Notes under the pieces: generated by a model
The model's input: only the letters and a program-made list of their open reading frames with translations
Database searches by the model: none
What the model was told of the DNA's origin: nothing
In this document: piece by piece, positions 43,980-54,365 of the stretch
How positions within the stretch are numbered: position 1 is the stretch's first letter
Layout of the letters: each line of letters opens with the position of its first letter
Source: Eulemur rufifrons
Taxonomy: Eukaryota > Chordata > Mammalia > Primates > Lemuridae
Reading direction: 5' to 3'
Assembly: GCF_041146395.1 (NCBI RefSeq)
Contig: NC_090990.1
Coordinates: forward strand, 42,852,001-42,916,000
Length of the DNA: 64,000 bases
Program-made: the position numbers and the translations under genes

Positions 43980-44601
43980 ATACCTATCTCATAGCACTGT
44001 TCAGATCCCAGACCTCGGGTCACCCTGAATCTATCCTTTTCTCCCAGCCTCCACAGCTAGCACTGGTCAGCAAGCAGGCCTACCTTTCCAAGTGTGTTCC
44101 GACTCTGAGCATCTCTTTCTTCCTCCACGATTGCCCACACCCCTGCCCACAGCACCCCCATCCTGGATGCTGCAGCAGCCCCCTAGCAGGCCTTGCTACT
44201 TCTACTCTTGCCCCCTTGCAGTTCTTTCCACAGAATAATATTTTTGAAAATATTAATCAGGTTATGTCATTCCTCTGCTATAAAACCTCTAATTTTTTCC
44301 TACCACGTTAAGAATAAGCCCCAAACCCATACTTGACTTCCATTATAACCTCTGCTCTGATGCAGTCACTTTGGCCTGCTTGCTTTTCCTTCAACACAGA
44401 AGCTCACTCATGCCTCAAGTCTGTGCATTGTTGCTCCCACGGAATGCTCAGCTTCCCACACACAGCCCTGGGGCTCCTTCCCTCATGTTCTTCAGCTACA
44501 AATGCCACCTCCTTAGACCCATCTCCTGCCTAAAATAGCTACTTCTATCGTGCTCTCTGCCCTCACCCTGTGTTATTTTCAGATATCCCTGTCTGACGTG
44601 A

Positions 44602-44603
<2 letters not shown>
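43980..44603 (+). mobile_element. L2 LINE, long 3' portion (part 1)
   Basis: Sense L2: 'atcaggttatgtcattcctc', 'taagaataagccccaaaccc', 'ggaatgctcagcttcccaca' and 'cagctacaaatgccacctcc' match successive blocks of the L2 3' end. It continues after the MLT1 at 45190-45300. The 112-codon frame at 43973-44311 is part of the repeat. Confidence 0.75.

Positions 44604-44638
<35 letters not shown>
44604..44638. repeat. (TG)n microsatellite
   Basis: About 17 uninterrupted TG units between the L2 and the MLT1 LTR. Confidence 0.95.
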
Positions 44639-44639
<1 letters not shown>

Positions 44640-44656
44640 TTGTTGACTGTCTGCCT

Positions 44657-45179
44657 TGGTGGTAGGCTGAATAATGGTCCCAAAGATGCCCACATCCTGT
44701 CCTAATCCACAGAAGCTGTGAATATGTGTCCTTATGTCCTTACGTGGTAAAAGGTACTTCACAGATGGATTAAATTAAGGCTTTTGAGACGGGGAGATTA
44801 TTCTGGATTACCTAGGTGGGCCTGATGGCATTACAGGGTTCCTGTAAGAGGGAGGCAGCAGGGTCAGGGTCAGAGAGATGCAGGGACAGAGCAGGGGGCG
44901 GAGAGGAGAGCAGATGCTGCACTGATGGCCTTGGGGACAGAGGAAAGGGCCGCAAGCCAAGAAACGCAGGCTCGTGCATTTTTAGAAGCTGGTAAAGGTC
45001 AGGAAGTGGATTCTAGCACCTCCAGAAAGAATTCAGGACTGCCAACACCTTGATTTTAGCCCAGCAAAACTGATTTCTAACTTCTGACTTCCAGAAGCTT
45101 AAAATAATAAGTTCATACTGTTTTAAACTACTCCATTTGTGATGATTTGCTACAGTCATCTTAGGAAACTACTACAGCA
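44657..45179 (+). mobile_element. MLT1-type MaLR solo LTR
   Basis: A clear MLT1: 'gtaggctgaataatggtccc', 'agacggggagattattctgg', 'cctgtaagagggaggcagca', 'caacaccttgattttagccc' and 'ttaggaaactactacag'. Sense orientation, no internal sequence. It inserted into the L2 on either side. The tail section 'aataataagttcatactg' holds a decayed polyadenylation region. Confidence 0.9.
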
Positions 45180-45189
45180 CCGCCCCCAC

Positions 45190-45300
45190 CCCGCATCCCA
45201 CTAGAATGAAAACTTTATAAAGACAAGGATTAGTGCCTAGAATGGTGCTTAGATCATAGGAGGCATTAAAAACGATTTGTCGACTCAATAGAATGAATAC
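45190..45300 (+). mobile_element. L2 LINE 3' end (part 2)
   Basis: 'catcccactagaatgaaaac', 'gacaaggattagtgcctaga' and 'gatcataggaggcattaaaa' continue the L2 that breaks off at about 44603. Confidence 0.7.
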
Positions 45301-45309
45301 GAATTATGT

Positions 45310-45440
45310 GTTTATGTATGTGGCTTCCACACTAGGCTGAGCATGGCTTGAGGGCAAGGACCATACCTTTTGCTGTCCACACACCGATTGCCCTTCATGT
45401 CTGCCACACAGCAGTCAACTCAACTCAGTTGAATTGAAGG
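45310..45440 (+). mobile_element. L2 LINE 3' tail, second copy
   Basis: 'gagcatggcttgagggcaag', 'gccacacagcagtcaactca' and 'ctcagttgaattgaaggga' form another L2 terminus in the same orientation. Confidence 0.55.
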
Positions 45441-45444
45441 GAGT

Positions 45445-46195
45445 AGCATTATATTTGTCAAATGGAATGATCTGGAAATAGTTGATAATGCCACGGGTAA
45501 ATATGCTCCATAAGTATATTGTCTACTAAAAAGAAAACTGGAGTAGATGTGGTGTGTATATAGCAGGGAGTAGGATTTCTCCCCCGTCCCTGTCTGACTT
45601 GAAGCTCTCAGCATGGAGCTCAAAGCAAAGAAGTCCAGTTGTGCATGAAAAGAAGCTCATGGACGTGTACACTGTCTTACTCTCATTCTATCTCAGAACT
45701 GCTTCTGTACTGAAAGCGTCCAGCTCATCCTCATGCTCTGAAGACTCCTACCCATGAGGCACTGAGAGCTGCCACCCTCCGGGGACGAGAAGGTCGGGAA
45801 GGCCTTGAGTCTCACCCAGCAGCTGCTCCACGAACTCTAGGCTCTGTCACATGTGCCCACCCCATGTGCAGAAGCTGTTTCTCATAGTGCAGTTTGGCTT
45901 CTGCATGCCATGGATTAGCTAGGGCCGATTAAGTAACCAATTTATGTGCTCAGAGCTGTTTAAATGCATGCTGTGTCTGCATGATAGATGGCAATGTCCT
46001 CCTCTGAACTGTCATTCCTTCACTGGGATTTTTTTCCCCCTCAAAAATAAATATAAAAAGGAGTCTAAAATAATACTGCAAAGGAAACAGGAAATTCAAA
46101 ACTTTTCTCAGCCAATTCTCAGGAAGTCATAAAACCCAGATGGCACGAATAATTCCACCTATGTGAGAGCTAACAGACATGTGGGTCAGAGGCCT
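45445..46195. other. unique block, no gene seen
   Basis: No named repeat. The part at 45900-46060 has 'attagctagggccgattaag', 'taaccaatttatgtgctcag' and 'gtttaaatgcatgctgtgtc', which looks non-repetitive and AT/homeodomain-like. Frames at 45554-45757 and 45944-46132 are unrecognised. Confidence 0.35.
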
Positions 46196-46199
46196 GCTG

Positions 46200-46410
46200 G
46201 AAGCCGGAGTGGCACAGTGGGACACATACGGGCCTCAGAGCCAGAGAGACCCGTGTTCAAATTCCAGGTGGGGAGCTATTAGTTTTTCGGTGTTGGACAA
46301 GCCCTCCTACCTCTTTGTTCTGTGATCTTGTAAAATGAGGATAATAATGCTTAACTTTCAGATTGATGTGAAGTTATAGAAATACATATATAAATACCTG
46401 CACTTTAGCA
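46200..46410 (+). mobile_element. MIR SINE
   Basis: 'ggcctcagagccagagagac', 'cgtgttcaaattccaggtgg' and 'aaaatgaggataataatgct' in sense. Confidence 0.8.
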
Positions 46411-46414
46411 GCAC

Positions 46415-47220
46415 TAAATTAGGAGTCACAAGCAGGGGCCTGGCAGATAGCATACAGGGAGGCTGGCCAGGTGGCTCTGTAATGAACTGGCCTACATGGC
46501 CCCATCTAAAGGGGCAGCTGCCATGGAGCTCCAGCCAGCTGGGAGTGACCATGTGGAAATGAGGACCCTGGTGTGCCAGAACTTCTCATTTCTCAAGAAA
46601 AAAGGAACTGATTTTTTTTTAATGTAAAATCTCTTAAGCTGTAGGTGTTTACAGCAAATTCAAAAGCTTAAAAAGAAATACTTCTGATTGGATCAAACAT
46701 AACACTTATGACTAGAACCCAAAGTCCATCAGTTAATGGTCATTATTACTGCAACTAGGGGGAAGCTTTTAGAAACAGAAAGTGTCATATTGTCTTAAAG
46801 AAATGCTTTCAGTTTGATGCATCGTTTAATAATACTGGTCTATGATGAAGCGTTCAATCCTTATGGTAAAATGAAAAAAAAATATATGTTTATTCTCCTC
46901 CACCAACAAAAGCTAAATTTACTTCATTGAAAATTTTGTAGAGTAAGTCCATTCTACTTGTTTTGTGATACGTCTTCTTTCCTTATGAGATGATTGCGAC
47001 AGTGGGTGATGGGTTTAAATTATTTTTTTTTCACGCCCTCACTCAGAAAAATTATAACCAGAACTATATTGTGGTTCTTCCCGTTTTATAGTTAGAGTTA
47101 CTGTTTCTTAACACTCCAGGGCTAGCAACCACTGGTTTGGGGATTTTTACTAAAGTGAATTGTGTCCCATGAGTCGTGCCCATACTGGGCACAGCAAAGG
47201 CTGCTGATGGCTCCTCATTA
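46415..47220. other. unique AT-rich block
   Basis: 46600-47050 shows no named repeat. It contains a CTCF-like 14-mer at 46752-46765 (two mismatches to a remembered consensus) and 'gcatcgtttaataatactgg'. No gene is seen. Confidence 0.35.
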
Positions 47221-47224
47221 CTCA

Positions 47225-47660
47225 TTTTCCCCTTCCTAGTAAGAGAATATTCCACCAGGCATGTGCCCACCAGGAATACAGACTACATTTCACAGCCACC
47301 TTGCTGCTCCACGTGACTAAGTTTTGGTCAGTGGCAAGCAGAAGTACATTGAGACAGTTTCTTGAAACTTTCCTCAAAAAATAACTAGCACACACTCTTG
47401 CCTTCTCTCCCCTTATTTTTCCATCTCTCTGCTTGGAACATGGATGGAGCAGCTGGAGAGACATCTTGGACAGCAGAGCGGGAAGCTGGAAGGAGCTCGG
47501 ATTCCCAAGGACTATTTCATGGAGAACTGCCAAATCGGCCCTGGGATTGGCGACGTCTTACCTATCTATGGGAGGGAAATAGACCTCTATCTTATTTAAA
47601 CCACTATAATTGGGGAGTTTCTACTACTTGTTGCCATAACGAATCCTAACTAACACACTG
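47225..47660 (+). mobile_element. LTR-like ancient repeat
   Basis: 'ggaatacagactacatttca', 'gtgactaagttttggtcagt', 'ggatggagcagctggagaga', 'ctctatcttatttaaaccac' and an end 'aatcctaactaacacac' give the layout of a dispersed LTR whose family name I do not recall. The reading order is sense. Frames on both strands are by-products. Confidence 0.6.
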
Positions 47661-47664
47661 GAGA

Positions 47665-48090
47665 AACGTTTCTAGCTGGGTGCTATCATTTGTACCAAAT
47701 ACTTGTTTGGGATTAATTGCCCAGATTAGTTAATAAGAGTGAAAGCTGAGTTAAAGAAAAATCATTCTTTGGGACTCTCTTGGGTTTAAAAACAATTTCC
47801 AACCACTCCTTAGTGACAATGCAAGCACAATTAGCAAGCTTTACCAGCTGCAAAGCATCTGGGGGTCTACGGTGGAACCACGATGATTTCAAGTCATCTC
47901 TAACAGCCCACATTACTTGAGATGACATACCCTGTTCATACAGGACATGCACAGTGAAGCACTAGCACCATAGCAGATCTTTGAGGGCACCTGTAAGTAC
48001 TGAAATAGTACCATAAACACCCACAGGTGATCTGTAAGGCTACTTGTTATTGCCGTCTACCAATGCCCTATGGGAAGGAAGTTGTGAGTG
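47665..48090. other. unassigned stretch
   Basis: No gene. The first copy of the dispersed 'acaggtgatctgtaa' motif is at 48022-48039. Confidence 0.35.
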
Positions 48091-48094
48091 TCTT

Positions 48095-48570
48095 GGGAAA
48101 AGACACTGTGACTTTCATTTCTTACTCCTAGTACTTGCTCTGCGTCCTTACCATCTACCACTCTCATTCGCTCACTCGCAACTTCCTGGACACGCTGACA
48201 TTCTTTCTGTTCCTCAATTCTGTCAGCTCTTTCCTGCCTCTGGGCTGTTACATTTGCTGTTCCTTCTGCCTGGACGGCTCCTTTCTCAGAACTTCTCCAA
48301 GATGACTCTCTCTCTCTCTCTCTCACAGTTCAGAGCTCAGCTTAGGTGTTACCTCTCAGAGCAGCCGTTCCGTGGCTTATGAAATCTTAGTCTTTGCCTA
48401 ATTCACTGTCAATGACACTTAACATCATCTGAAATTATTTGTATATTAGTTTCCTACATATCGAATATCATTTTTAGGTTTAGAACAAGGGCAGGGACCT
48501 TGTCAGTTTTGTTCACCTGGTTTTTCCGCAACACGCACATAGCGAACACTCAATAGCTGAATGAATGACT
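48095..48570 (+). mobile_element. L2 LINE 3' portion
   Basis: 'gctgttccttctgcctggac', 'agctcagcttaggtgttacc', 'agaacaagggcagggacctt' and 'gaacactcaatagctgaatg' follow the L2 3' end to its terminus. A (CT)n run at 48305-48324 is internal. Opposed frames at 48044-48382 are artefacts. Confidence 0.75.
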
Positions 48571-48590
48571 GTTTAACACGGCACAATTAC

Positions 48591-48830
48591 CATAGGCAAT
48601 CTGTGGGATGCTACAAGAAATCCATAACGTTCCATAAGTACTTATAGGAGATCTGTAATGGCAGCACAGACGTTATAGGTAATCTATGAGCTCCTACAGG
48701 TCACTTGCTCTGAGACCACAAATCCTTTCAGATTCTTTGAAAAAGGGCTAAGATACCCCACAGGCAATCTGTGATAGACCTACCATTCCAAATGTTAGAA
48801 AGTGGGTCTACAGGGTGTTTGTAATTGCTT
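48591..48830. repeat. degenerate short-motif repeat cluster
   Basis: A motif close to 'ataggNRatctRtRa' recurs at 48591, 48642, 48673 and 48759, with weaker copies at about 48696 and 48808, and one more on the far side of the L2 (48022-48039). Spacing is irregular (31-86 bp). It fits no repeat family I know. Confidence 0.45.
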
Positions 48831-48834
48831 GATA

Positions 48835-49045
48835 GAAAAGTAAGGAAAGGGCGTTCACAAAATGCAGGAGCAGGAGAAGCACGACCAAAAGCAAGGGGGC
48901 AAGAGAAGCGCTTGAATCCCTGCGGCACAAGGCATAGGCATGACTAGAATGTCTGCCGTGGTCTGAGCATGGGGGATGATTAGTAAGTTAGTGCAGGGTC
49001 AGAGGTCAGACTGGGGAGGACTCGAGGGTACCTAAAGGAGTTTTG
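48835..49045. other. unassigned stretch
   Basis: No gene or named repeat is recognised. The minus frame at 48728-48928 is unsupported. Confidence 0.3.
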
Positions 49046-49049
49046 ACTT

Positions 49050-49130
49050 TAGCTCTTCTCTCTGGGCATCCGATTCCTTACCTGTACAATGAGCTGACCA
49101 TGCTATATCTATGATGTTTACTGGCTGGTG
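49050..49130 (+). mobile_element. MIR SINE fragment
   Basis: 'tctgggcatccgattcctta' and 'cctgtacaatgagctgacca' look like the MIR core in sense. Confidence 0.45.
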
Positions 49131-49144
49131 GGCCGGCATTCTCT

Positions 49145-49560
49145 CATTCTGTGTTGGCCATGGACACTCTTGGTACCCTGCCCAGACTCCCTTTACTGGG
49201 CTGCGGCACCCACTTCTCAGCTGCTGTGAGTGTTGGCTGCTAATGACTCACAGCTGCTCCCTTATCCCAGAATAGCCCTGTGCTGAGGAGAGCCACCAGG
49301 CTGGCAGGTCATGCACCATCACTGCCACACAGCCACAGCCCACGACTGGCTGCCAGGGCACAAAAGGTCAGCCCCCTGCCTCCATTCATACTCCCAAGAC
49401 CTAGTTTAGTCCTCAGCTGAGACCACATCCTTGCTTAGCTTCCTTGCCCTGGTTCAGCCTGCCTTCCTCTCTTTCCTTATCCTGGGAGCCCTCTGTGAAT
49501 AAATAACTTGCACAAGAATCCCTGTCTCAGGCTCGACTTCTAAGGAGCCCACAGTAAGAC
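49145..49560 (+). mobile_element. LTR-like ancient repeat
   Basis: The 3' part 'gtgaataaataacttgcaca', 'agaatccctgtctcaggctc' and 'cccacagtaagaca' has the AATAAA plus TA..ACA ending of an ERV LTR. The upstream GC-rich half is less certain. The family is not named and no TSD was found. Confidence 0.5.
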
Positions 49561-49564
49561 AGGT

Positions 49565-50595
49565 CCCGTGACATGTATCACTACACAATGCTGATCGCAA
49601 TATTCTTGCCCTGTGAGCTCAGATGCAGTCTTACAAGTGTTACCACAGCAATTCAAGCAATACGTCCAGTCCTTTGCTATTGGCACTGGAGAGAAAACCT
49701 GTTTGCTAACCCTGAAGTAGAATATCCCCAAGGTCTCCTTTGCTGATGTTTTGTAAAATGTTACTTTTTAGGTGACTTTAACTTGTGTTGTGACTCAAAA
49801 TGGGAAAGCAGAGAGTCCAAGGCACTCAAATTGAAGAAATGAGGAAGTCTGCTTTTCCCAAGAGTTACCTGTGCTTGTCTACTCCACTCATGAACATTCT
49901 GCTGCCATAAAAGATACCAGGTACCTGAGTTCCCTTTGCCTAGCACCGAACTAGGCACCTAGAACACGCTCCCTAAATATCTGATGATTTCCACATTGAT
50001 AAAACTTCTCAATTTGCCTTGAAAAGCACCTCTTGCTGATTAAAAACAAGGCGGGTTGAGTGTGGTGCTGATGGCAGAGATGCTGAGGGGGCCAACTGAG
50101 GGATTTCTATGCTGGTACAAAGGACCCCAGGGAAGAGATCTTCTTCCTTAAGAAAGGGGAAAAAGATCCACCCATTCTCCAAACCCCACTGAAATGGGAA
50201 GGAACATCACATTCAAGAAGCAGCAGGCAGTTTGGGAATTGTTCTTTCACGGTTATATGGGAAATGTTTCAGTGAAGGAGAGGTAGGAACGGAAGCCCTG
50301 TGGGTTCTGCCACTTTGCCTTCTCCCGTGAGAGGAGGTGGTTCCTAGAGCAATGCAGCTGTCCACAGGGGAGCTTGGGTGACCTACAGTGGTGCTGGGTT
50401 CTGGGGTGGGACCAAGTCAGCAGGTAGTGAGAAATGATCGCAGGAGAGTCTCAGGCAGCCTTTCTGGAGCCTTTCTATATTTTCTGGAGTGAATGTTTGG
50501 TAGAATATTAACAGCCGTTACACAAATAATAGCATTACTATTTTTTACTTGCAGAATCAATGTATACATTTACATGTACAAATATTTATGCGTGT
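49565..50595. other. unassigned stretch, no gene seen
   Basis: About 1 kb without a recognised gene or repeat. Composition is ordinary and no strong motif clusters are seen. Confidence 0.35.
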
Positions 50596-50599
50596 ATGT

Positions 50600-50855
50600 A
50601 ATTTTAAACTGGAGAGACAGCTGAGCAGAATGGGTGAGAGTTTAGATCCTGGAGGCAGACTGTGCTTAAATCCTGGCTCTACAACGACTGTGTGATCTCG
50701 GTCAAGTGATTGAAATGCTCTGTGCTGTGGTTCCATCATCATTTAAAATGAGGCTAATGATAATATTTTACCTTATATAGAGCTGTTATGAGGACCAAAT
50801 GAATTAACCTTTGTAAGACACAGATTATGCTATGTAGGTGTTTGCTAAGTAAACT
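50600..50855 (+). mobile_element. MIR SINE, near full length
   Basis: 'tagatcctggaggcagactg', 'tgcttaaatcctggctctac', 'gactgtgtgatctcggtcaa' and 'gctgttatgaggaccaaatg' in sense. Confidence 0.88.
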
Positions 50856-51069
50856 GTATGTTCATCTCATCAAATGTAATTGAGAAAAAATTGATTAAAC
50901 CAATTTATATATCACAGGAATCCTAAGAAACTAAAGTGTTAATATCCCTTATGGCAGGAATTGTGTAGCAGTTCCAGAGCCTTTATTTATGGAGCTCCCT
51001 GCAGGACAAGCATCATGAAACAGTGAGGAGAGGAAATTGGCTCAAGTTTTCTTATCAGTTGAGAAAGAG

Positions 51070-51290
51070 AGAAAGTAAACTCACTCTTACTGAGTACCTG
51101 GCATGTGCCCATGAGAAACATTATCTCCCTTATCCTCTTTAACCTCATCACAACCTTGTGAGGCTATCAAGTCACCCATTTTATAGATAAAGAATTGACA
51201 CTTCAGAGAGTTGGAGTGACTTGGCCAAAGTGTCCTGTGATGCATTTTAGGGCCAGAAGTGGATAACCCTGCTTTGTCCAACAGCCAAGC
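51070..51290 (-). mobile_element. MIR SINE
   Basis: 'tgagtacctggcatgtgccc', 'cccattttatagataaagaa' and 'agagagttggagtgacttgg' in antisense order. Confidence 0.82.
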
Positions 51291-51294
51291 TTCC

Positions 51295-51715
51295 TCTTTG
51301 GAAAACAGAGCTCGGGGAGAACTTCAGGGAGGGCAGGGGTCTGTGGGCTGCAGAGCAGAGTGTGATTCTGACCAAGCACGAGTGAACCCCACCCTGACAC
51401 CTGGAACAGGAGAGTGAGGATGCTAGAGATCGCCGCAGTGTGGGAGGACCCAGTGGGTGACGAGAACAGGGCTGGGGAAGTTTGGCAGATCCCAGTGTCC
51501 TTGTCTCCACTTCCTTGGTGACTTTGTCACGCCCGGCCTGCTGCTAGTAGGGATCACTGGTAACTCCGTCACAAGCAGGCTGCGGGCTTGTTTTCAGGGG
51601 CAGCCAAAGAGGCGGCGCTGGGGAACTGCTTCCCTGGTGCTGGCTGAGACTCGGCCCCAGGAGGAGCGGGGCTCAGGGTGAGAAGGGCCTGGGATTTCCA
51701 CACGACCCCTCAACT
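51295..51715. other. GC-rich unique block
   Basis: GC-rich for this window, with CpGs at 'gatcgccgcag' and 'gaggcggcgctgg'. An acceptor-like 'gcttgttttcag' ends at about 51597 and a donor-like 'cagggtgag' begins at about 51675, framing an exon-sized interval. The 74-codon frame at 51457-51681 shows no known domain. Too weak to call an exon. Confidence 0.3.
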
Positions 51716-51719
51716 CCAC

Positions 51720-52170
51720 ACAGCGCCCAACAGACTATGAATTTGGATGTCTCAACTCTTCTCTTATGTATCAACACATACATGTGGAGTGAGGGGGAAT
51801 ATTTATGGGGTAGAACAAGAAAGACAAGTTCCTGCCCTCCAGATTTGCTTTCAGGACTCCAAGGAATATGCTAGTTTTATATGAGATTAACGCTCAAACA
51901 ATACTTTTTAAACAAATGACTGACGACTGAGTAACCTGACTTTTCAAATATGCACAGAAATAGAGTACGCCCGATAAGAGGATCCCCCCTGCCCCCGTTC
52001 CAATACATCCACGAGCAGCACCAGGGAGTGATGGTGAGGGCAGGGGATGGATTGAAGAGGGCTTTGGGCCAAGAGGAGCAGAACAATTACAGCTATTCCC
52101 TGTCTCCTTTTGCCAGCCCTGCTAAGCTACCCTCATCTTAATTACTGGAATCTCTCCTGGGATTTCTTAT
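51720..52170. other. unassigned stretch
   Basis: No gene or named repeat is seen. The opposed frames at 51877-52141 are unsupported. Confidence 0.3.
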
Positions 52171-52174
52171 GGGA

Positions 52175-52365
52175 AGGTCTAGAAGAGACTGTGAGGTCAG
52201 TCAGACCTGGGACAAGCTCCAAGCTCTGCCACCTAGCAGGGCCATCTTGGTTTCCTCATCTGTAAAATAGTGATAACAGTATAGACTTCATAGGTTTGTC
52301 GTGGGGATGAAATACGAACCCGATGCCCAACTCGTGGCACAGTGCAAGGCACCCAGACACCAAAA
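52175..52365 (+). mobile_element. MIR SINE
   Basis: 'tgaggtcagtcagacctggg', 'gtttcctcatctgtaaaata' and 'cgtggcacagtgcaaggcac' in sense. Confidence 0.8.
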
Positions 52366-52369
52366 AGGT

Positions 52370-52650
52370 GTGCTTGCCCGTCCTCGTGCCTCCTGTCTCA
52401 GGCGAGCAGCGGGAGGACAGGGGAAGGGAATGCAGATGCCGAGGGGAGTGAGCCAGACAGGAGGAGGAGGAGGCCCAGAAGCAGGGGCAGCCCAGCAGAC
52501 ACACCCACTGCCCTGCATCGTCAGCGACAGCGGAAGGCAGAGCTGTGTGCACACGGCCTTCCGCTCCAGACTGTTGCTCCTCCCTGACAAGACAGTCTGC
52601 AGCCTAGCCTACTTTCGCACACCCAGCTGCCTCGGGTTCGAAGGCTTGGT
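52370..52650. other. GC-rich unique stretch
   Basis: Four mutually overlapping frames on both strands reflect the GC-rich, stop-poor composition and not a gene. No recognised repeat. Confidence 0.35.
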
Positions 52651-52654
52651 CATA

Positions 52655-52827
52655 GGGGTGTGTGTGGAGTGTGTGTGTGAGTGAAAGAGAGAGAGAGAGA
52701 ATGCATGAGCTTGAACTTGTGTGAGTGTGTGTCAGAGAGAGAGACAGAGAGGGAGAGAGAGAACTCATGAGCTTGAGCTTGTGTGTGTGTGACTGAGAGA
52801 GAAAAAGCACTTTGTGTGTGTGTGTAT

Positions 52828-52864
<37 letters not shown>

Positions 52865-52925
52865 TGAGCTTGACTGTGTGTGTTTGCGTGTAGGAGGAAG
52901 AGAGCAAGATTGTTGGGTGTGTGTG
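52655..52925. repeat. compound GT/GA minisatellite
   Basis: Alternating (GT)n and (GA)n blocks punctuated by a conserved spacer 'catgagcttgaacttgtgtg' at 52704, 52766 and 52863 (variants). Unit length is about 62-97 bp. Long Ser/Leu and Thr/His frames on the minus strand are translations of the repeat. Confidence 0.9.
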
Positions 52926-52929
52926 GGGG

Positions 52930-53230
52930 GACAGAGAGCCCTGAGCGGGGGAAGATTTGGCCTTAAAAAGATAAAAGGCCTTCCTTTGACTCACTAATTT
53001 TACTGCTCTTGCAAGGGAACACCAAGCTGGCACAGTCTCCTTACTGAAGGGCTCCGCCCCACCCGCCATTACTCTCTACATTTCTGAACAAGGGTGGGGC
53101 TTATTCAGGATTTCCCTTCCTGTGGAGAGTTGGGGGGAAACTGAGGTTGTCCCCAAGGAGGCTTTGGTTGAGGACTCCCAGCTGGGGGCAGGCTAGGTGA
53201 CTATAACCTCCTTTGTGGGAAGGGGCATGT
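52930..53230. other. unassigned stretch
   Basis: Non-repeat sequence with no gene features. Ordinary composition. Confidence 0.3.
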
Positions 53231-53234
53231 GTAA

Positions 53235-53320
53235 CCCACCACGGCCTGCTTTTCCGTATCTGGCCTGGGACCCACCACTAGTAGGTGCTCAGTAAAAGCT
53301 TATTAAACAGAGCATTGTTG
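53235..53320 (+). mobile_element. L2 LINE 3' tail
   Basis: 'tctggcctgggacccaccac' and 'tagtaggtgctcagtaaaag' form the L2 terminus. Confidence 0.6.
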
Positions 53321-53399
53321 CAGTTCTTTGGTATTAAGTAGGATTCTCACTGCGGACAGTGAATGACTTGCCTCTGAAGGCAATCAAAAGCCATTTTCC

Positions 53400-53505
53400 A
53401 AAGTAGTAGTTTCCCTCCTTTGTATTGTTTCATTGCCAAGTTCATTGCCTAATACACAGTAGGGCCTCAGACACTTCTTTACAGAGATATTTGTTGAACC
53501 AGTTG
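53400..53505 (+). mobile_element. L2 LINE 3' tail
   Basis: 'tcattgcctaatacacagta' and 'gagatatttgttgaaccagt' are a second short L2 end in the same orientation. Confidence 0.55.
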
Positions 53506-53509
53506 CTTG

Positions 53510-53980
53510 ACCAAACTCAATCTTTTGCATACTTTTCTTGAGCCATCTGTATACAGAGGCACAGACATAGAGCAAGGCTCTAGCTGAAGTCCACCCCCAG
53601 CCTTTGTCAGTGGAGACCCACACTCAATGCCCTGGGCAGTCCAGCGGGCAGCCTAAACGTGTGACGCAACATGTGATGAGCAGTAGAAGAGGTAGGGGGG
53701 CAGGCACTGATACTCAACAATTATAAAAAACCCACACACAACAAAAACAAAAAATCAGAAAAAGTGTGCATGTTTACAATCAATTTCAGAAATTAGATTC
53801 CTTTATCTTCAGTTATACATTTGGAGGGAGTTAACTTTTCCTACTTAGAAGAAGGCAGCTGGCATGGAGGAAGGAGGAGAGACTCTTTCCTCTGGTTTAG
53901 TAGTAAGATGAAGGAGACTGTTCAGCAGATTCTACCACTGGAAATCGATGTCACCCACTAACATGGAAAACCTAAGGGCC
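53510..53980. other. unassigned stretch
   Basis: No gene or named repeat. The minus frame at 53384-53623 has no recognisable domain. Confidence 0.3.
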
Positions 53981-53984
53981 TAGG

Positions 53985-54140
53985 CCAGGGTGGCAGAACT
54001 GGACGTAGATGTGGATTTGAATCCAGGCTGCATTATTGGCTGTGTGTGTGGATGAGATACTAAACATTGATGAGCTTTTATCTTCTCATGTGTAAAGTAG
54101 GGGAAATAAAAACTAACTTAATGGTAATATATGGAATGTT
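53985..54140 (+). mobile_element. MIR SINE, partial
   Basis: 'agatgtggatttgaatccag' and 'ttatcttctcatgtgtaaag' in sense. It runs directly into an antisense MIR. Confidence 0.72.
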
Positions 54141-54365
54141 TTCTGTGCTAGTATTCACCACATACTATTTAATTTAATGTAACAACAACAAATCTATGGG
54201 GTAGCTACTATTATCTTCTCTGTTTTATGGACTAGGGAACTGAGACTAGGAGAGGTGAAGTAACTTGACCAGGATCCCACAGCTAAGGTGTAGCAGAATC
54301 TGAACGTGAGCAAGGACTACATGATCCCAAAGCTGGTGTTGAGCATTTCACTGCCCCATTGCTGC
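54141..54365 (-). mobile_element. MIR SINE
   Basis: 'ctctgttttatggactaggg', 'gaggtgaagtaacttgacca' and 'ggatcccacagctaaggtgt' in antisense. Convergent with the preceding MIR. Confidence 0.8.

Noticed and set aside
52604..53069. Long Ser/Leu and Thr/His-rich minus-strand frames (up to 139 codons)
   Set aside because: They are translations of the GT/GA minisatellite and carry no protein signal.
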